From Metopolophium dirhodum (lineage: Eukaryota > Arthropoda > Insecta > Hemiptera > Aphididae): DNA of 64,000 nucleotides. The notes beneath the pieces were generated by a model that was given only the letters and a program-made list of their open reading frames with translations, did no database searches and had not been told where the DNA came from. Shown here piece by piece: positions 63,689-64,000 of this stretch (position 1 is the first letter of the stretch; each line of letters opens with the position of its first letter). The stretch spans positions 11,158,393-11,222,392 of the forward strand of contig NC_083568.1 in the NCBI RefSeq assembly GCF_019925205.1. The letters run 5' to 3'. Both the position numbers and the translations under genes were made by a program.

Positions 63689-64000
63689 CTATATTATTCC
63701 GTAAATTATATCAAACAATGGCGTAAAAGACATAACGAGGAATTATGTGACATGTATAATAATATACCGAATATTATAAATGAGATAAAAAGGAAAATAC
63801 TGGAATGGGCAGGTCATGCGTGGAGGAAACTTGAAGCCATAATAAAGACGATTTTACAAGAGAATCCAAGAGGGAAAAGACCTTTGGGAAGATCCCGAAT
63901 GCGATGGGAGGACTGTGTCAAGAGGGATGTAGCAGAATTCTACCAGGATGAAGATTGGCGCATGTTGACGCAAAATTGTGATGGATGGCAACAGTTATAT
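63689..64000 (+). mobile_element. Non-LTR retrotransposon ORF2 C-terminal tail, cut by window edge
   Basis: An open frame (codons in phase with 63689) runs 104 codons to the window end with no stop. It contains WRKRHNEELCDMYNNIPNII, KRKILEWAGHAWRK, PRGKRPLGRSRMRWEDCVKR and a W at the end (GWQQL). The order RxNEEL-Y--P-I---IK--(L/I)-WAGH-R, then GKRP-GR-RWED-V--D, is the characteristic tail after the reverse transcriptase of many insect Jockey/RTE/CR1-type LINEs. A stop lies just upstream (63686-63688) and no RT motifs are visible before it, so this copy is 5'-truncated or broken. Confidence 0.8.

Overview
The window is AT-rich eukaryotic DNA, most likely from an aphid. This rests on dense AATATTAT tracts, recurrent TAGGTACCTAC-type motifs, GT-AG introns with short GC-richer exons, and insect-style transposons. 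The species cannot be fixed from the sequence alone. No bacterial operons, rRNA genes or CRISPR arrays are visible.

One host gene can be supported. It runs on the minus strand from 57900 down to 12468 and encodes an SLC7 cationic amino acid transporter of the CAT4/SLC7A14-like type. I reconstructed ten coding exons (57695-57900, 41561-41732, 36646-36829, 36364-36488, 31895-32046, 31669-31814, 24915-25101, 21183-21421, 14799-14926, 12468-12835). Every splice junction is GT-AG and all reading phases agree. They give 634 complete residues plus a stop codon: predicted TM4 to TM14, a long hydrophilic loop between TM10 and TM11, and a threonine-rich C-terminal tail. The exons for the N-terminus and TM1-TM3 were not found up to 64000 and probably lie to the right of the window.

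The first intron (41733-57694, about 16 kb) holds a complete LTR retrotransposon of the BEL/Pao superfamily at 47669-54057, antisense to the host gene. It has two 944-bp LTRs with no difference found by eye, a 5-bp target-site duplication (ACTTT), a primer-binding site resembling the complement of tRNA-Tyr, a polypurine tract, and one uninterrupted 1432-aa gag-pol reading frame. The frame ends inside the integrase zinc-binding region: the integrase catalytic core is absent, although the ends look freshly inserted. This is the most interesting system in the window, a recently mobilised and apparently integrase-less element.

The rest is intron or flank filled with smaller mobile DNA: two tRNA-derived SINEs with target-site duplications (15795-16081 and 21559-21821), several inverted-repeat elements (1934-2631, 3265-3386, 4915-5393, 6535-7007, 24114-24363, 30943-31500, 32645-33470), a diverged repeat family present in both orientations (about 4490-6534, 28438-29820, 43341-44885), local duplications (1351-3026, 26439-26850, 57083-57235) and microsatellites. 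At the right edge (63689-64000) an open frame encodes the C-terminal tail of a non-LTR retrotransposon and runs off the window.
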